Source: Sphingopyxis sp. (GTDB lineage: Bacteria > Pseudomonadota > Alphaproteobacteria > Sphingomonadales > Sphingomonadaceae). Taken from it: DNA of 58,523 bases. Under the pieces are notes generated by a model. It saw nothing but the letters and a program-made list of their open reading frames with translations. It was not told where the DNA came from and did no database searches. The DNA lies in contig JAGHZY010000029.1 of assembly GCA_017745175.1 (NCBI GenBank), forward strand, positions 1 through 58,523, read 5' to 3'. Below are positions 18,021 to 27,983 of this stretch, piece by piece (position 1 is the first letter of the stretch; every line of letters starts with the position of its first letter). Made by a program: the position numbers and the translations under genes.

Positions 18021-19215
18021 AGGCGCTGATGCCCGTGATCGCGCGGCCGAGGATCAGCGCGTGGACGTCGTGCGTGCCTTCATAGGTGTTCACCGTCTCG
18101 AGGTTCACCGCGTGGCGGATGACATGATAGTCGGCCGAGATCCCGTTGCCGCCGTGCATATCGCGCGCGACGCGCGCGATATCGAGCGCCTTGCCGCAAT
18201 TGTTGCGCTTGAGCAGGCTGATCGCATCGGGAACGAGGCGGCCCTCGTCGATCAGCCGGCCAACGCGCAGCGCCGCCTGCGTGCCCAGTGCGATTTCGGT
18301 GAGCATGTTGGCGAGCTTGAGCTGGACGATCTGGTTCGCCGCGAGCGGGCGTCCGAACTGCTTGCGCTCGCCGGTGTAGTTCCGCGCCGCTTCATAACAG
18401 AATTCGGCAGCGCCCATCGCGCCCCAGCCGATGCCGTAGCGCGCGCGGTTGAGGCAGCCGAACGGCCCCTTGAGCCCCGAGACGTGCGGCAACAGCGCAT
18501 CCTCGCCGACCTCGACCCCGTCCATGACGATCTCGCCGGTGACCGATGCGCGCAGGCTCACCTTGCCCTCGATCTTCGGCGCCGACAGCCCCTTCATGCC
18601 CTTTTCGAGCACGAAACCGCGAATCGCGCCGTCGTGCGCGTCCGACTTCGCCCACACGACGAAGACGTCGGCGATCGGCGAGTTGGTGATCCACATCTTC
18701 GCGCCCTTGAGGCGGTATCCGCCCGCGATCTTTTCGGCGCGCGTGCGCATGCCGCCGGGGTCGCTGCCCGCGTCGGGTTCGGTCAGGCCGAAGCAGCCGA
18801 CGAGTTCGCCCGAGGTCAGCCCGGGCAGATATTTGCGCTTCTGCTCGTCGCTGCCATAGGCGTTGATCGGATGGATCACGAGGCTGCTCTGCACCGAACA
18901 GGCCGACCGGTACCCCGAATCGATCCGCTCGACCTCGCGCGCGATCAGGCCGTACGAGACATAGTTCAGGCCCGCGCCGCCATATTCGGGGTCGATCGTC
19001 GCGCCGAGCAGGCCGAGCTGACCCATTTCCGACATGATCTCGCGATCGAAGCGTTCGTCGAGGAACGCCGAGGTGACGCGCGGCAACAGCGCGTCGGTCG
19101 CATAGGAGCGCGCGGTGTCGCGGACCATCCGCTCCTCTTCGCTGAGTTCGGCGTCGAGCTGGAGAGGATCGAGCGGGTCGAGCGCTTCGATGCGCTGCGG
19201 ATCGGCGAGGGCCAT
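18013..19215 (-). CDS. gcdH: Glutaryl-CoA dehydrogenase
   Basis: A 400-residue acyl-CoA dehydrogenase that oxidises and decarboxylates glutaryl-CoA to crotonyl-CoA using FAD, in lysine, tryptophan and glutarate catabolism. Features specific to this subgroup are strong: [71 protein letters not shown], and [20 protein letters not shown], which carries the catalytic glutamate near residue 375. The ATG at 19215 is chosen; the frame continues upstream without family similarity. It forms a two-gene operon with the CoA-transferase and is convergent to the peptide locus. Confidence 0.93.
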   Translation of the reverse strand: MALADPQRIEALDPLDPLQLDAELSEEERMVRDTARSYATDALLPRVTSAFLDERFDREIMSEMGQLGLLGATIDPEYGGAGLNYVSYGLIAREVERIDSGYRSACSVQSSLVIHPINAYGSDEQKRKYLPGLTSGELVGCFGLTEPDAGSDPGGMRTRAEKIAGGYRLKGAKMWITNSPIADVFVVWAKSDAHDGAIRGFVLEKGMKGLSAPKIEGKVSLRASVTGEIVMDGVEVGEDALLPHVSGLKGPFGCLNRARYGIGWGAMGAAEFCYEAARNYTGERKQFGRPLAANQIVQLKLANMLTEIALGTQAALRVGRLIDEGRLVPDAISLLKRNNCGKALDIARVARDMHGGNGISADYHVIRHAVNLETVNTYEGTHDVHALILGRAITGISAFA

Positions 19216-19264
19216 GGAACGGGCTTTCTCTCTAGGGGCGGGCAGCCCTTTCGGGGATTGCGCG

Positions 19265-20170
19265 CTATGGGGTCGGTTCGGCCGTCTTGCGGGCCATCGC
19301 GGCAGCGGGGCTGTCGCGCGGCTCCAATATCGCCGCGGTCTCGATGAGGTCAAGCGCGCGCCGCGCCTCATGGTAGCGCCGCGCCTCGATCAGCCATTCG
19401 CTCGCCACCTCCGAACCGGGCATCGCCTCGACCTCGGCGATCGCGAGATCGACCTGTCCCGCCGCGAGGTAGCGCCGTGCGCGGTCGAGCCGTTCGGATG
19501 CGCGCGGCGACTGCGTTCCCGCGGCGCGCACGACGAACAATTCACCGAGCTCGCGGCGCAGTCCGGTCCACAGGCTCCCGCCGCCGTCGCCGTTGCGGCC
19601 GACGAGCTGCGGCGCCATCGCGTCGAGTTCGGCGCGCAGCTGTTCGAGCGTGACGGGTTCGCGCGACGTATCGATGATCGTCTTGACCGCGTTCGGCTGA
19701 TCGTCGCCGAAGCGCAGGCGGAGCTGCGCGTCGAGATAACCGAGCGACAGCCCGCGATCGAGCGCGCGGCGCACCGCAAAGGCGACGAGCAACCCCTCGG
19801 CGCGCGAGGCGTTGCCCGACGCCGATTCGGCCTCGAGCGTGATGCGCGACAATCTTTGTTCGAGCTCGGCAACGCGCGCCGCGAGCGCGGTGGCTCCGTC
19901 GACCGGCGCCGCAGGCGCCGTGCCGGCCGCGGCGGTCCTGGCGGTCGCGCCCGCCAGCAGCGGGTTGGCTGCGCCCCGGGGCGCCTCGACCATTTTCGCC
20001 GGCGGCAGATTGCCGCCCGTCAGCCAGCGGTTCACCGCCCATCCGCCGCCGGCGACGCCGACCAGCAGAAGAAGGAAAGCACCCAGGATGAGCGCACGGA
20101 ACGATAGCCCCCTCGTCGGGACCGCCTCGTCCTGCGCGGGCGAGGTGGTGTCGATGCTGTCGATTGCCAT
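19265..20170 (-). CDS. Mic60/mitofilin-like membrane protein of the hem operon (COG4223 type)
   Basis: A 301-residue protein with a short cytoplasmic N-terminus, one membrane segment at residues 25-47 ([19 protein letters not shown]), a low-complexity Ala/Gly/Pro stretch, a short coiled-coil-like region ([16 protein letters not shown]), and a C-terminal helical domain. This layout and its place directly after hemD match the alphaproteobacterial homologues of mitochondrial Mic60, which shape the inner membrane and contact the outer membrane. The coiled coil is shorter than in typical Mic60, so the assignment rests partly on position. ATG at 20170; the gene follows hemD by 19 bases. Confidence 0.7.
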   Translation of the reverse strand: MAIDSIDTTSPAQDEAVPTRGLSFRALILGAFLLLLVGVAGGGWAVNRWLTGGNLPPAKMVEAPRGAANPLLAGATARTAAAGTAPAAPVDGATALAARVAELEQRLSRITLEAESASGNASRAEGLLVAFAVRRALDRGLSLGYLDAQLRLRFGDDQPNAVKTIIDTSREPVTLEQLRAELDAMAPQLVGRNGDGGGSLWTGLRRELGELFVVRAAGTQSPRASERLDRARRYLAAGQVDLAIAEVEAMPGSEVASEWLIEARRYHEARRALDLIETAAILEPRDSPAAAMARKTAEPTP

Positions 20171-20189
20171 GTTTCTCTTTCGAACGACC

Positions 20190-20876
20190 CTATTTTGCAC
20201 CCTTGTGCCACAAAGCACGCGCCTGTGCCAATATTGCGACATCGCCCGGCTGTTCCGCGATGGCAAGATCGCGCCAGCCCTCGCCCGCCGCCGCCGCGAC
20301 GACGGGGCTGATCGCGACGAGCGACAGATGCGCGCGCCGATCGCCGACAAGGTCCGAAATACGCTTCGCCGCGCGCGCCGAATGCGCGAGCAGCACCGCG
20401 GGGGCGCCGACCAGCTCCGACCATCCGGCGGGCGGATCGACGGGATCGACCGCGTAGCAGGGCACTGCAACCACCGCCGCGCCACGCGCGTCGAATTCGG
20501 ACCGGTCGCGGCCGCAAAGCCATAATATCGCCCGGATATTTTCCGACGTCATGTCGTCAAGAAGCCGCTGCGCATCGCCCGTGCCGGTCATCGCCACCCG
20601 CAATCCCGCCGCTTCGGCGGCGCGCGCCGTCGCCGCACCGACCGCATGAACGGGCAAGGATGCGATCCGGGCAAGCTCCGGCCCGGCAAGCCGCGCGGCA
20701 AAGGCGCTGGTCAGCAGCAGCGCGTCGAAATCGCCCGCCGCCGGCGCACGCCACGCGACCGGCCGCGCGGCGAAAAGCGGCACCGCATGGACATCGGCCC
20801 CCATCGCCTTCGCCCGCTGTACCGTCGCGGCGTTGCCCGGCTCGGGCCGCGTGACGATCAGCGGCAGGCGCGTCAC
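20190..20876 (-). CDS. hemD: Uroporphyrinogen-III synthase
   Basis: Cyclises hydroxymethylbilane to uroporphyrinogen III in tetrapyrrole synthesis. The 228-residue protein begins LPLIVTRPEPGN, the conserved start of the family, and has the expected two-domain size. The family is otherwise poorly conserved, so position counts: the GTG start overlaps the hemC stop in a GTGA, and a Mic60-like gene follows. The C-terminal half contains LLAHSARAAKRISDLV, where many homologues have a similar F/L-xSxxA motif. Confidence 0.9.
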   Translation of the reverse strand: MTRLPLIVTRPEPGNAATVQRAKAMGADVHAVPLFAARPVAWRAPAAGDFDALLLTSAFAARLAGPELARIASLPVHAVGAATARAAEAAGLRVAMTGTGDAQRLLDDMTSENIRAILWLCGRDRSEFDARGAAVVAVPCYAVDPVDPPAGWSELVGAPAVLLAHSARAAKRISDLVGDRRAHLSLVAISPVVAAAAGEGWRDLAIAEQPGDVAILAQARALWHKGAK

Positions 20877-21820
20877 GCCGAAAACAGCCGCCGCACGCTG
20901 TCGGGCGCTTCGCCGAGCAGGCGGCGCGCCAGCGCTTCGGGTGCGCCCGGATGGGCGATGATCGCATGCCCCGCGGCATGGTCGGCGCCGTCCTCCGAGA
21001 AAATCTCGGCATCGAGACGCAATGTGCCATCATCCTGCCAGACCGCATGCGCCGCGACCGGCGAGCGGCAATCGCCCCCGAGCGCCGCCAGAAAGGCGCG
21101 CTCGGCCATCACCGCGCGATGCGTCGGCGCATGATCGATCGCCGCGAGCAGCGCGCGCGTCGCGACGTCGTCGGCGCGGCATTCGATCCCGATCGCGCCC
21201 TGCGACGCCGCGGGAAGCAGCACGTCGCTGCCCTGCACCGCGCCGATATCGTGCATCCCGAGCCGCTCGAGCCCTGCCGCCGCGAGCAGCGTCGCATCGG
21301 CGTCGCCCTTCGCAAGCTTGGCAAGCCGCGTCGCGACATTGCCGCGCAGCAGCACCGTTTCGAGGTCGGGGCGAATCCGCTTCACCTGCGCCGCGCGGCG
21401 CGGGCTGCTCGTGCCCAGCCGCGCCCCCTGCGGCAGGTCGGCGATCGCCGCCGCATCGATCCCCGCACGCACCACCAGCCGGTCGCGCGGGTCGGCGCGT
21501 TCGAGCATCGCGCCGAGGAAAAAGCGCGCATCGCGGAGCGTCTCGACATCCTTCAGCGAGTGCACCGCGATATCGATCGTTCCCGCATCGAGCGCGGCGT
21601 CGAGTTCGCGCGTCCACAGCGCCTTGCCGCCGACCTCGGCGAGCGCGCGGTCCTGGATCCGGTCGCCGGTTGCGGTCATCGGCACGATTTCGAGCGCCGT
21701 CCTGTCGATGCCATGGCTGGCAATCAGCGCGGCAGCCGCCATATGCGCTTGCGCCATCGCCAGCGGCGAGGCTCTTGTGCCGATACGAAGCGGATTTTCA
21801 GGAGTTGGAAGTTCGGTCAT
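20873..21820 (-). CDS. hemC: Hydroxymethylbilane synthase (porphobilinogen deaminase)
   Basis: Polymerises four porphobilinogen units into hydroxymethylbilane. The 315-residue protein shows [15 protein letters not shown] near the N-terminus, HSLKDVET and [19 protein letters not shown] in the active site, LRGNVATRL, and [18 protein letters not shown] with the cysteine that holds the dipyrromethane cofactor. I chose ATG at 21820, just before [10 protein letters not shown]; the upstream frame overlaps the divergent tsaD promoter and is not conserved. It is translationally coupled to hemD. Confidence 0.96.
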   Translation of the reverse strand: MTELPTPENPLRIGTRASPLAMAQAHMAAAALIASHGIDRTALEIVPMTATGDRIQDRALAEVGGKALWTRELDAALDAGTIDIAVHSLKDVETLRDARFFLGAMLERADPRDRLVVRAGIDAAAIADLPQGARLGTSSPRRAAQVKRIRPDLETVLLRGNVATRLAKLAKGDADATLLAAAGLERLGMHDIGAVQGSDVLLPAASQGAIGIECRADDVATRALLAAIDHAPTHRAVMAERAFLAALGGDCRSPVAAHAVWQDDGTLRLDAEIFSEDGADHAAGHAIIAHPGAPEALARRLLGEAPDSVRRLFSA

Positions 21821-21884
21821 CGGACTAGCTGCTAGCGTGGCTTGCCCTGTCGATAAAGGGGCGGGTAAAGGAACGCGCAACAAT

Positions 21885-22919
21885 ATGACTCTCATCCTCG
21901 GCCTTGAATCGAGCTGCGACGAAACCGCGGCAGCGCTCGTCGACAGCGGACGGCGCATTCTGGCGCACCGCGTCGCGGGGCAGGACGCCGAGCATCGCCC
22001 CTATGGCGGGGTCGTACCCGAAATCGCCGCGCGTGCGCATGTCGACCGGCTCGCGCCGATCGTCGAGCGCGTGCTCGCCGACGCGGGCGTGTCGCTCGCC
22101 GAGGTCGACGCGATCGCCGCGACCGCCGGGCCGGGACTGATCGGCGGGGTGATGGTCGGGCTCGTCACCGGCAAGGCGCTCGCGCACGCCGCGAACAAGC
22201 CGCTGATCGCGGTCAACCATCTCGAGGGCCATGCGCTGAGCCCGCGCCTCGCCGACGGAACCCTCGAATTTCCCTATCTGCTGCTGCTCGTCTCGGGCGG
22301 CCATTGCCAGTTGCTGCTGGTCCGGGGCGTCGGCGACTATCGCCGCCTCGCAACGACGATCGACGACGCCGCGGGCGAGGCCTTCGACAAGACCGCGAAG
22401 CTGCTCGGCCTCGGCTATCCCGGCGGCCCTGCGGTCGAGCACATCGCGAAGGATGGCAACCCGCACGCGGTGCCGCTTCCCCGCCCGCTCGTCGGCAGCG
22501 CCGAACCGCATTTCTCCTTCGCCGGGCTCAAGAGCGCGGTCGCGCGCGCCGCCGCATCGGGTGCGCACAGCGTCCCCGACCTCGCCGCCTCGTTCCAGCA
22601 AGCGGTGGTCGACTGCCTCGTCGACCGCAGTCGGATCGCGCTCGCCGCCTGCCCCGATGCAACCGCCTTCGTCGTCGCGGGCGGGGTCGCCGCGAATGGC
22701 GCGATCCGGACCGCTCTCACCGGTCTCGCGACGCGCTTCGACAAGCCTTTCGGCGCGCCGCCGCTCTGGCTCTGCACCGACAATGGCGCGATGATCGCAT
22801 GGGCGGGTGCCGAGCGCTTCGCGGCGGGACTCACCGATCCGCTCGACACCGCCGCGCGCCCGCGCTGGCCGCTCGATCCGGAAGCCGAAACGGTGCGCGG
22901 AGCCGGAGTGAAAGCATGA
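21885..22919 (+). CDS. tsaD: tRNA N6-threonylcarbamoyladenosine transferase (TsaD)
   Basis: Transfers the threonylcarbamoyl group to A37 of ANN-decoding tRNAs, with TsaB and TsaE. The 344-residue protein starts [18 protein letters not shown], keeps the metal-binding VNHLEGHAL motif, [29 protein letters not shown] and [13 protein letters not shown]. It diverges from hemC with a 64-base gap, and its stop overlaps the gpsA start (ATGA). This hemC/tsaD/gpsA arrangement is common in alphaproteobacteria. Confidence 0.96.
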   Translation: MTLILGLESSCDETAAALVDSGRRILAHRVAGQDAEHRPYGGVVPEIAARAHVDRLAPIVERVLADAGVSLAEVDAIAATAGPGLIGGVMVGLVTGKALAHAANKPLIAVNHLEGHALSPRLADGTLEFPYLLLLVSGGHCQLLLVRGVGDYRRLATTIDDAAGEAFDKTAKLLGLGYPGGPAVEHIAKDGNPHAVPLPRPLVGSAEPHFSFAGLKSAVARAAASGAHSVPDLAASFQQAVVDCLVDRSRIALAACPDATAFVVAGGVAANGAIRTALTGLATRFDKPFGAPPLWLCTDNGAMIAWAGAERFAAGLTDPLDTAARPRWPLDPEAETVRGAGVKA

Positions 22920-23908
22920 CGTCATATCGAAACTTCGGCGTCGTCGGCGGCGGCGCATGGGGCACCGCGCTCGCGCAGCTGCTCGCCGCCGACGGCGCGC
23001 CCGTCCGCCTCTGGGCGCGCGAGGCCGATGTCGTCGCGGCGATCAATACCAACCATCGCAACCCGGCGTTCCTTCCTGGCGCGGCGCTGTCGCCGTCGCT
23101 GACGGCCACCGACAGGCTGGCCGACATGGCCGGTCCCGACGCGCTGCTGGTCGTTGTTCCCGTTCCCTTCCTGCGCGCGGTGCTGACGGAGCTTCCCGCA
23201 GGCGACGCGCCGCTGATCTTCTGCAGCAAGGGGATGGAGGCGGGAAGCTTTGCCTTCCCGATCGACATGGCCCGCGACCTCGCGCCGCAGCGCCCGCACG
23301 CCGTGCTTTCGGGGCCGACCTTCGCGCACGAGGTCGCCGCGGGCCTTCCCACCGCGATCACCCTCGCCGCCGCCGACGCGGGACTCGCCACCGATATCGC
23401 ACAGGCGCTCGCGCGCCCGCATTTCCGCCCCTATGTCTCGACCGACGTCATCGGCGCCGAGATCGGCGGTGCGGTGAAGAATATCCTCGCGATCGCGTGC
23501 GGCATCGTCGACGGCGCCGGGCTGGGGCTCAACGCGCGCGCGGCGCTGATCAGCCGCGGCTTCGCCGAAATGACGCGTTTCGGTCTGGCGCGCGGCGCAC
23601 AGGCCGAAACGCTCGCCGGGCTCGCCGGGCTCGGCGACCTCGTCCTCACCTGCACCTCGTCCAATTCGCGCAACTTCGCGCTCGGCCAGGGGCTCGGGCG
23701 CGGCGAAGCCGCCGAAATGCTGATGGCCGACCGACGCACCGTCGCCGAGGGCGCATTCAGCGCGCCCGTCGTTGCCGCCGCCGCGCGCGCCGACGGGATC
23801 GACATGCCGATCACCGACACGGTCGCGCGGCTCGTGGCCGGCGAGACGCGCGTCGGCGACGCTATTCAGGCTTTGCTCAGCCGCCCGCTGCGACCCGAAG
23901 GGCGATGA
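22916..23908 (+). CDS. gpsA: Glycerol-3-phosphate dehydrogenase [NAD(P)+]
   Basis: Reduces dihydroxyacetone phosphate to sn-glycerol-3-phosphate for phospholipid synthesis. The 330-residue protein has the dinucleotide motif [40 protein letters not shown], and the catalytic lysine in [14 protein letters not shown], followed by [11 protein letters not shown]. The ATGA overlap with tsaD indicates coupled translation. The following flippase gene is in the same direction with a 76-base gap. Confidence 0.96.
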   Translation: MTSYRNFGVVGGGAWGTALAQLLAADGAPVRLWAREADVVAAINTNHRNPAFLPGAALSPSLTATDRLADMAGPDALLVVVPVPFLRAVLTELPAGDAPLIFCSKGMEAGSFAFPIDMARDLAPQRPHAVLSGPTFAHEVAAGLPTAITLAAADAGLATDIAQALARPHFRPYVSTDVIGAEIGGAVKNILAIACGIVDGAGLGLNARAALISRGFAEMTRFGLARGAQAETLAGLAGLGDLVLTCTSSNSRNFALGQGLGRGEAAEMLMADRRTVAEGAFSAPVVAAAARADGIDMPITDTVARLVAGETRVGDAIQALLSRPLRPEGR

Positions 23909-23984
23909 ACTGCTTCGACCGATTGCCTGCCTCCCTTGACCACGCTAGACTGCGCATCAGGGCAAAGCAGAAGGGGCGCCAGGC

Positions 23985-25514
23985 TTGAGCCACACCGATA
24001 GCGCAGCCGCGCCCGCGGCGCCCGAAGCTCCGTCGCGCGATGCCGACACCGCCGCGCTGGCCAAGGGCGGGCGTACCAATTTCTTCGGATTTATCCTCCG
24101 TCTCGTCGCACGCCTGCCCTTTCTTTATGTGGCGGGCCGCTGGTACGGGCCCGAGGCGGTCGGCCGTTTCGCCTTCGCCGTGCTCGTCATCGAACTTGTC
24201 GCGCAGCTCGCGACACTCGGCCTCAAACGCGGCCTTGCCGAGCAATTGAGTGCGCCCGGCGCCGATCAGCGCACCGTCGTGTGGGACGGCATGTTCGTCG
24301 CCTTCGTCGCCTCGGCCGCCGGATCGCTGCTGCTTGTCCTCTTTCCGCAACTGATGTTCCCCTCGGGCGGTATCGACAGCACCGACCGCTGGATGGCGCT
24401 GCTCGTCTTCGCGATCGCGGGCACCGACATCGCGCTCGCCGCCTGCGCCTATAAATTCGACGTCGGCGCGACGGTGCGCGCGCGCGCGGTCGTCGAACCC
24501 TGGGTGATCAGCATCGCCGCCGCCGCCTTCTTCTTCATATCGAAGCGCGACGGGCTGATGCTCTCCTACGCCGCCGCGATGCTCGGCGCCTTCCTCACCG
24601 CGCTGGTTCCCATGCTCCGCCACTATGGCGGGCCGCAGGGGTGGCAACCGCATCCCGCGCATCTGATCACGGTTGCGCGGCGCAACGCGCCGCTCGCCGC
24701 CGCCGACGCGATCGAATGGGGCACACGCCGCCTCGATCTCTTCATCCTCGGCCAGTTCACCTCGCCGACGATCTACGGCATCTATTATATGGCGCAGCAG
24801 GTCGCCTCGCTGCCGCAAAAGCTCAAGACCAGCTTCGAACCGATCCTCGGCCCCGTCATCACGCGTAACCTTGCCGAAAAGCGCCTTGCCGCCGTGGCGG
24901 CACAGGTCAGTCAGGTCGGTTTCTGGATCATCGCCGCGCAGGCCGGTGTCGCGCTCGCGCTCGGCATCCCGGGCGAAGCGGTGATGGGCCTCGTCGGCCC
25001 CGAATTCGTCAGCGGCACCGCCGCGCTCGCCTTCCTGCTCGCCGCCGAGGTCGTTGCCGCGACCGCGGTCGTCAGCGAGGCGGCGCTCGTCTATGTCGCG
25101 CGCCACCGCAATCTGCTGATCAGCATGGCGACGCTCGCACTGCAGGCGGGGCTCAGCGTCGCGTTGATCCTGATCGCGAAATCGATGGGTCTGCCGCCGA
25201 TCACCTACGCCGGCGCGGTCGCGCTCGCGCTGATGCTTGCGCTCGGCTTTGCCTCGCTGGCGAAGGCGCGACTGCTCTCGCATATCCTCAAGGCACCGGT
25301 GAACAGCCTGCGCTGGGCGCTCGTCTGGGCCACCGCGGGCGCTACGCTCCTCGGCTATGGCGCGACACAGCTCCCCGAATGGGCCGAACTGCTGCTCGGC
25401 GTCCCCTTCATCCTCGGCGTCTATGGCTGGCTGATCTGGACCCGCGGCTTCGGCCCCGCCGACCGCGAATTGTTCAGGAAACATCCCGAACCGGCCGCGG
25501 CACCCGCGACCTGA
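23985..25514 (+). CDS. Polysaccharide/oligosaccharide flippase (MOP superfamily, Wzx-like)
   Basis: A 509-residue inner-membrane protein with about 12-14 hydrophobic segments. An initial cytoplasmic tail (about 30 residues) leads into FFGFILRLVARLPFLYVAGRWYGPEAVGRFAFA, whose start resembles the N-terminal helix of Wzx/MurJ-type flippases. LDLFILGQFTSPTIYGIYYM corresponds to the usual second bundle. It probably flips a lipid-linked saccharide, but no glycosyltransferase is adjacent; the nearest are at 33228-38986. The start is TTG with AAGGGG upstream. It ends four bases before a convergent small gene. Confidence 0.8.
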   Translation: MSHTDSAAAPAAPEAPSRDADTAALAKGGRTNFFGFILRLVARLPFLYVAGRWYGPEAVGRFAFAVLVIELVAQLATLGLKRGLAEQLSAPGADQRTVVWDGMFVAFVASAAGSLLLVLFPQLMFPSGGIDSTDRWMALLVFAIAGTDIALAACAYKFDVGATVRARAVVEPWVISIAAAAFFFISKRDGLMLSYAAAMLGAFLTALVPMLRHYGGPQGWQPHPAHLITVARRNAPLAAADAIEWGTRRLDLFILGQFTSPTIYGIYYMAQQVASLPQKLKTSFEPILGPVITRNLAEKRLAAVAAQVSQVGFWIIAAQAGVALALGIPGEAVMGLVGPEFVSGTAALAFLLAAEVVAATAVVSEAALVYVARHRNLLISMATLALQAGLSVALILIAKSMGLPPITYAGAVALALMLALGFASLAKARLLSHILKAPVNSLRWALVWATAGATLLGYGATQLPEWAELLLGVPFILGVYGWLIWTRGFGPADRELFRKHPEPAAAPAT

Positions 25515-25517
25515 TCG

Positions 25518-25679
25518 TCAGTCGACCGCCTTCTGCGCCGCGTCGCCGACATCCGCGGCGGCATCGCCGACCTTTTGCGCCGCTTCGGTGATCGCGCCGC
25601 TCTCGGTCTTTTCGCTCGCGAGGAACTGGAAGGCGAAGAACGCCGCGACCAGAATCGCAACGAGCAGTAGCAGGCCCAT
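25518..25679 (-). CDS. Small membrane-anchored alanine-rich protein (53 aa)
   Basis: This small frame runs from ATG 25679 to TGA 25518-25520. Residues 2-20 (GLLLLVAILVAAFFAFQFL) form one membrane helix. The rest (EAAQKVGDAAADVGDAAQK) is an alanine-rich helix with a repeat of the form V/A-GDAA, like late-embryogenesis-abundant or CsbD-type helices. No upstream in-frame start exists before a stop codon about 110 bases away. It ends three bases from the flippase stop, in convergent orientation. The reality of the gene rests on the clear membrane helix and codon pattern; the function is unknown. Confidence 0.6.
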   Translation of the reverse strand: MGLLLLVAILVAAFFAFQFLASEKTESGAITEAAQKVGDAAADVGDAAQKAVD

Positions 25680-25812
25680 ACCGGTCCCGCCGCGACGGCG
25701 TGGTTCGCGGGCGACAACCGTCGTGGTGCGCGTCGCCCCATCGGATCGCGCGTCGTGCGGGTTTCGCTCCCATGCTCTCTGGCACAGGACGCTTCAGCGC
25801 CGGCGAAAGTTC

Positions 25813-26811
25813 CTACGCGAGGCGCGCTGCGACCGTCGCCTTGAGGTCGGTCTGCGCACGCGGCCCGACCTGCGCGATGATTTCGCGCGCGCACACCGCG
25901 CCCATCGTCAGGCAATCCCTGAGCGCCCGCCCCTCGGCGAGACCCGACAAGAATCCGGCTGCGAACAGGTCTCCCGCACCGGTCGTGTCGACGACGGTCT
26001 CGATCGGCTCGGCGCCGACTTCGGTGCGTTCACCGCCTTCGATCGCCAGCGCTCCGTGCGCGCCGCGCGTCACGACCAGCAGCGGCACCTGCGGCGCGAT
26101 CTTCGCGACCGCAGCCTCGAAGTCGTCGGTTTCGGCGAGCGCGCGGATTTCGACCTCGTTCGCGAACAATATGTCGAACAGCCCCTCGGCGATCAGCTTG
26201 CGGAAATCGGCGCCGTGGCGGTCGATGATGAAGGCGTCCGACAGCGTGAAGGCGACCTTGCGCCCCGCCGCGCGCGATACATCGATCGCACGCCGCATCG
26301 CCGCGCGCGACAGTTCGGGATCCCACAGATAGCCTTCGAGATAGAGGATCTCCGAATCGGCGATCCATGCCTCGTCGATCATCGCCTGCGCGAGCAGGTG
26401 GCTCGCGCCGAGGAAGGTGTTCATCGTGCGCTGGCCGTCGGGGGTGACGAGGATCAGGCAGCGCGCGGTCGGCGCGCCTTCCCTGAGCGCCGGGGTTTCA
26501 TAGGCGACGCCGAGCGCGCGCAGGTCGTGCGTGAAGACATGGCCGAGCTGGTCGTCGGCGACCTGCCCGATGAAGGCGCAGCGCTCGCCGAGCGCGGCCA
26601 TGCCGGCGAGCGTGTTCGCCGCACTGCCGCCCGACATTTCGATCGCCGGGCCCATCGCCGCGTAGAGGCGCTCGGCCTCTTCGCCGTCGATCAGCCGCAT
26701 CGATCCCTTGGTCAGGCCTTCGGCCTCGATCAGCGCGTCGTCGGCGCGCGCAAGAACGTCGACGATCGCATTGCCAATGGCGACAACATCGAAACGGGCG
26801 GTGGAGGCCAT
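25813..26811 (-). CDS. PfkB-family sugar kinase, adenosine-kinase-like
   Basis: A 332-residue ribokinase-fold enzyme. GGSAANTLAGMAALG is the first PfkB signature, and DTTGAGDLFAAGFLSGLAEG near residue 265 is the second, with the catalytic aspartate. The N-terminus FDVVAIGNAIVDVLA and the long segment around GSMRLID are typical of bacterial adenosine kinase-like proteins. Nucleoside phosphorylation (adenosine to AMP) is likely, though other nucleosides or sugars are possible. It stands alone, divergent from the EI24 gene across 110 bases in which I see no clear promoter. Confidence 0.85.
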   Translation of the reverse strand: MASTARFDVVAIGNAIVDVLARADDALIEAEGLTKGSMRLIDGEEAERLYAAMGPAIEMSGGSAANTLAGMAALGERCAFIGQVADDQLGHVFTHDLRALGVAYETPALREGAPTARCLILVTPDGQRTMNTFLGASHLLAQAMIDEAWIADSEILYLEGYLWDPELSRAAMRRAIDVSRAAGRKVAFTLSDAFIIDRHGADFRKLIAEGLFDILFANEVEIRALAETDDFEAAVAKIAPQVPLLVVTRGAHGALAIEGGERTEVGAEPIETVVDTTGAGDLFAAGFLSGLAEGRALRDCLTMGAVCAREIIAQVGPRAQTDLKATVAARLA

Positions 26812-26921
26812 GAAAAATCCTGTGCTATATGGGAAAAGCTGCGCGCGCCTTTAGTGGCGATGGCGCGCCAAGGCAAGCGCGGGCGCTTGACGCAGCGCGC
26901 GGTGCCGATCATCCCCGCTGC

Positions 26922-27605
26922 ATGGCCCGTGCCGTCCACGCCTTCCTGCTCGCGCTCGGGGATCTGCCCGATCCGCGTGTCATGCGCATTCTCGCGCAAA
27001 GCCTTGCGCTCACGCTGCTGCTCCTCGCCGCATCGGGCACCGCGATCTTCCTCGCGGCGCGCTGGGCGCTGGCGCACTGGAAATGGATGGGCGAGGCGCA
27101 GCTCGACATGGCGGGCGTATTGATCGTCCTCCTCCTCGTCGCGGGGAGCTGGCTGCTCTTCCGCGCCGTCGCGATCGTCGTCATCGGCCTCTTCGCCGAC
27201 GCGATCGTCGCCGATGTCGAGGGGCGCCACTATCCCGCCGCCGCGCGGCGCGCCGTCGATGTCGGCTGGCGGCAGAATATTCGTCTCGCGCTCGCCTCGC
27301 TCGGCCGGCTGATCGGCGGCAACCTGCTCGCGCTGCCCGTCTATATCCTGCTGTTCGTCACCGGGATCGGCACGCCGGTCTTCGCGCTCCTCGTCAACGC
27401 GCTGCTCCTCGGCCGCGATCTCGAGGCGATGGTGCTCGCGCGCCATCCCGATCGCTCGCGCTTCGACCGCGGCGCGCGCTGGTCGCTCGGACTGCTGTCC
27501 GCCGCAAGCTTCGTGGTACCCGTCGCCAATCTGTTGGCGCCGATTCTGGGCGCCGCTATGGCCGTCCACATGCTGCATCTCGGCAAGGGGGATCCGAAAC
27601 CATGA
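26922..27605 (+). CDS. EI24-domain (CysZ-like) inner-membrane protein
   Basis: A 227-residue protein with four to six hydrophobic segments. The central ADAIVADVEGRHYPAA and the C-terminal FDRGARWSLGLLSAASFVVPVANLLAPILGAAMAVHM match the EI24/CysZ family (PF07264). CysZ itself is a sulfate transporter, but most alphaproteobacterial members are uncharacterised and no sulfur gene is near. The frame extends upstream, but I start at ATG 26922, where family similarity begins. The stop overlaps the start of the next gene (ATGA). Confidence 0.8.
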   Translation: MARAVHAFLLALGDLPDPRVMRILAQSLALTLLLLAASGTAIFLAARWALAHWKWMGEAQLDMAGVLIVLLLVAGSWLLFRAVAIVVIGLFADAIVADVEGRHYPAAARRAVDVGWRQNIRLALASLGRLIGGNLLALPVYILLFVTGIGTPVFALLVNALLLGRDLEAMVLARHPDRSRFDRGARWSLGLLSAASFVVPVANLLAPILGAAMAVHMLHLGKGDPKP

Positions 27606-27976
27606 CCGAACACCGCCGCCCTGGCGTCATTGCCGGGCTTTGCCTGACGCTCGGCGCCTGCGCCGGCCCCGCGATTCCGCGGCCCTCGACACCCCCGCCG
27701 GCCGCGCAGCAGCCGACGGTGGTCAGGCCCGTCCAGAACAACGCGCTGATCGGCAACAGCGCCGACGCGATCGGCCGCATGTTCGGCAAGCCGCGACTCG
27801 ACGTCACCGAAGGCGCCGGGCGCAAGCTCCAGTTCGCCGGCCCGACCTGTATCCTCGACGTCTATTTCTACGCCCCGCGCGCGGGCGCCAGCCCCGTCGC
27901 GACGCATGTCGACGCCCGCACCCCCGACGGCCGCAGCGTCGAGGTCAATGGCTGCGCGCAATCCTTGCAGCGCTGA
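27602..27976 (+). CDS. Small outer-membrane or periplasmic lipoprotein
   Basis: A 124-residue protein. The signal peptide ends in LTLGAC, a lipobox with the lipidated cysteine at about residue 20. A proline-rich linker follows (PRPSTPPPAAQQP), then a small domain (LIGNSADAIGRMFGKPRLDV, then LQFAGPTCILDVYFY) that resembles the SmpA/OmlA-like fold, which often binds envelope complexes. Two more cysteines (PTCIL, NGCAQ) may form a disulfide. It is coupled to the EI24 gene by an ATGA overlap and may act with it. Confidence 0.75.
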   Translation: MTEHRRPGVIAGLCLTLGACAGPAIPRPSTPPPAAQQPTVVRPVQNNALIGNSADAIGRMFGKPRLDVTEGAGRKLQFAGPTCILDVYFYAPRAGASPVATHVDARTPDGRSVEVNGCAQSLQR

Positions 27977-27983
27977 TCTGACG

